A DNA stretch of 15,196 bases from Hydrogenothermus sp. (GTDB lineage Bacteria > Aquificota > Aquificia > Aquificales > Hydrogenothermaceae): NCBI GenBank assembly GCA_003978675.1, contig QNYP01000081.1, positions 1-15,196 on the forward strand. Reading direction: 5' to 3'. The stretch's first letter is position 1; each line of letters starts with the position of its first letter. Shown here piece by piece: positions 13,981-15,196 of this stretch. The notes beneath the pieces are model-generated. The model had not been told where the DNA came from. It worked only from the letters and a program-made list of their open reading frames with translations, and searched no databases. Made by a program: the position numbers and the translations under genes.

Positions 13981-15075
13981 TTACATCTTTTCATCTAAAT
14001 ATTTTCCAGTTTCTTTATGAATAAAGTTAGGCAGTAAATATTTAAAAAGATTAACTATATCTTCCTTTCCCCATCCAGATTTTCTTAGTTTTGCTATTTG
14101 AGTAGTGAAGTAGTCTAATTTATCTTCTCTAAAAGGAAGGTCAAGTTTTACAATTCCAATATCTTTAAATCTATCTAATATCACTTCTTCATCTTCAGTG
14201 AAGAACTCTTCATAGTCCTTTTCCCCTGTAGTATCTGCCTCAGAGAAATAAACAGCCCATTTACCTTTTTTTGGTAAAATAGGAGCAAGTCTACGAGCTT
14301 CTTCTTCCGTTTCACATATATAAGGCTCATATCCTTGATATTTTACAAATCTTAAAGCCAACTCTGTCAGTTCTAATAAATCTTTTTCTGGAGATAGTTT
14401 TGGGAAGAATAGTTCTTTATTTTCTCCAAGTAATGTTGATAGCAAACATAAAACCCCTGATTCCTCTTGAGTTATAAAATATCTTTTTATACCTTTGGGA
14501 GCAACAATAGGTTGTTTTTTTTGTATCCTTAAAATCCAAGAATAAAGCAAACTTCCATCACTAAAAGCTACATTTGCAAATCTTGCAGTTGATATATTTA
14601 TTTCTTTAGAATATTTCATTAAGAAAAGTTCCATAATTCTTTTGCTTGATCCCATCATGTTAACAGGATTTGAGGCTTTGTCTGTAGATACACAAAAATA
14701 TTTTTTTGTTTTTTTATTTATGGCTTGCTGAATTGTTTTTATAGTATTTAAAATATTAACTTCAACCATTCTCATTAATGTATATTTATCCTTTTCACTT
14801 CTAACGTGTTTCAAAGCAGAAAAGTTAAGAACATAATCATATCCTTCGCTTTCTTTTATAAACTTATCAAAAATATCGCTTCCTATATCTAAAGAAAAGG
14901 TTTTGAATTCTCCATCTATGTATCCTAATGAACTTCTAATATCTCTAACAAGTTCTGCTAAATTGTTTTCATTAATATCTACTACGTGGAGTTTTTTGGG
15001 ATTCCTTTTAAAAATTTCCTTTACTGTTGCACTTCCTATTGTACCTGCTCCTCCTAGAACCAAAAAAGAGCTATT
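13981..15075 (-). CDS. legB: NDP-sugar 4,6-dehydratase, CapD/FlaA1-like (LegB role), 5'-truncated
   Basis: This is an extended short-chain dehydrogenase that should make an NDP-4-keto-6-deoxy-N-acetylhexosamine, the first committed step. It shows the NAD-binding LGGAGTIGSA glycine motif, VVDINENN (acidic residue for the NAD ribose), LNFSALKHVRSEKD, and the active-site stretch FCVSTDKASNPVNMMGSSKR. Met replaces the classical Tyr in the xxxK motif, as reported for CapD/WbpM-type enzymes. RFANVAFSDGS and RYFITQEES follow. About 100 C-terminal residues beyond the core (GYEPYICETEEEARRLAPIL onward) are acidic and not a domain I recognise. Coding continues upstream of the in-frame TTG at 15063 (residues N-S-S-F) to the junction at 15076, where the sequence becomes an inverted copy of legB itself. 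The true start is therefore missing. An N-terminal membrane region, as in long CapD proteins, cannot be excluded. It is followed by legC after 2 nt. Confidence 0.85.
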   Translation of the reverse strand, partial: NSSFLVLGGAGTIGSATVKEIFKRNPKKLHVVDINENNLAELVRDIRSSLGYIDGEFKTFSLDIGSDIFDKFIKESEGYDYVLNFSALKHVRSEKDKYTLMRMVEVNILNTIKTIQQAINKKTKKYFCVSTDKASNPVNMMGSSKRIMELFLMKYSKEINISTARFANVAFSDGSLLYSWILRIQKKQPIVAPKGIKRYFITQEESGVLCLLSTLLGENKELFFPKLSPEKDLLELTELALRFVKYQGYEPYICETEEEARRLAPILPKKGKWAVYFSEADTTGEKDYEEFFTEDEEVILDRFKDIGIVKLDLPFREDKLDYFTTQIAKLRKSGWGKEDIVNLFKYLLPNFIHKETGKYLDEKM

Positions 15076-15076
15076 C

Positions 15077-15196
15077 TTTATAACTCAAGAGGAATCAGGG
15101 GTTTTATGTTTGCTATCAACATTACTTGGATTTTAAGGATACAAAAAAAACAACCTATTGTTGCTCCCAAAGGTATAAAAAGATATTTTATAACTC
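15077..15196. repeat. Inverted, reordered copies of legB sequence at the right end
   Basis: Bases 15077-15130 are the exact reverse complement of 14425-14478 (54 bp). Bases 15125-15196 are the exact reverse complement of 14469-14540 (72 bp). The two pieces join at the shared hexamer CTTGGA (15125-15130), which exists in legB at both source sites, 110 bases apart. The first ten bases (TTTATAACTC, 15077-15086) recur at the very end (15187-15196), so the tail is one turn plus 10 bases of a 110-bp circle. It holds no gene. An assembly or amplification chimera at a contig end is the simplest explanation. Confidence 0.92.

Noticed and set aside
14903..15136. Plus-strand open frame near the right end
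   Set aside because: It is antisense to legB and then runs into the chimeric tail, where it reads a copied piece of legB (FITQEESGVLCLLSTLLG). It is not an independent gene.
1..15196. Invertible phase-variation element based on the terminal inverted repeats
   Set aside because: The left repeat has a 47-base loop with no gene, promoter or recombinase, and the right pieces are reordered copies rather than flanking repeats. Both touch the sequence ends, which points to artefacts.

Overview
The window is an AT-rich stretch (about one third G+C by eye) of a bacterial chromosome. It most resembles a motile member of the Aquificales, probably a Sulfurihydrogenibium-like Hydrogenothermaceae. This rests on the flagellin, whose N-terminal INYN...KLSTGYRINSAKDDAAG block and IHYGPRADQ motif resemble Aquifex-type flagellins as I remember them, and on Lys/Glu/Ile-rich proteins with low GC. 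No database search was possible, so the taxonomic call is an inference.

Layout. The left part (about 95-2421, plus strand) carries housekeeping genes: a 5'-truncated mtnC (methionine salvage), rsgA (ribosome-maturation GTPase) and nadA (quinolinate synthase). nadA has its own candidate promoter and a hairpin terminator. Everything from 2407 to the right end is on the minus strand and meets nadA tail to tail, with a 15-nt overlap. Read in the direction of transcription (right to left), that strand first carries a nonulosonic acid (legionaminic-acid-type) pathway: LegB-like dehydratase, LegC aminotransferase, LegH acetyltransferase, LegI synthase, LegG hydrolysing epimerase, PtmE-like CBS/nucleotidyltransferase and LegF CMP-sugar synthetase. 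Next come a Maf flagellin-modification protein, the flagellin, and then FlaG, FliD, FliS and a small coiled-coil protein where FliT would be expected. The genes from legB to maf overlap or are separated by 8 nt or less. Between maf and flagellin lies a near-perfect sigma-28 promoter, and after flagellin a strong intrinsic terminator.

Working together. The block reads as a flagellin glycosylation and filament-assembly cassette. It makes an activated 5,7-diamino nonulosonic acid, Maf transfers it to flagellin, FliS (and perhaps the FliT-position protein) chaperones the subunits, and FliD caps the filament. The gene order nearly follows the pathway order. The dehydratase is CapD/FlaA1-like, whereas the PtmE-like protein points to a GDP-linked route, so the nucleotide carrier of the sugar intermediates is uncertain.

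Ends. Both ends look like contig ends with fold-back artefacts. Bases 1-95 are a perfect inverted copy of 143-237 (mtnC). Bases 15077-15196 are inverted, reordered copies of legB interior sequence. mtnC and legB are therefore both 5'-truncated. No RNA genes, CRISPR arrays or mobile elements were found, and no intergenic stretch exceeds about 80 bases.
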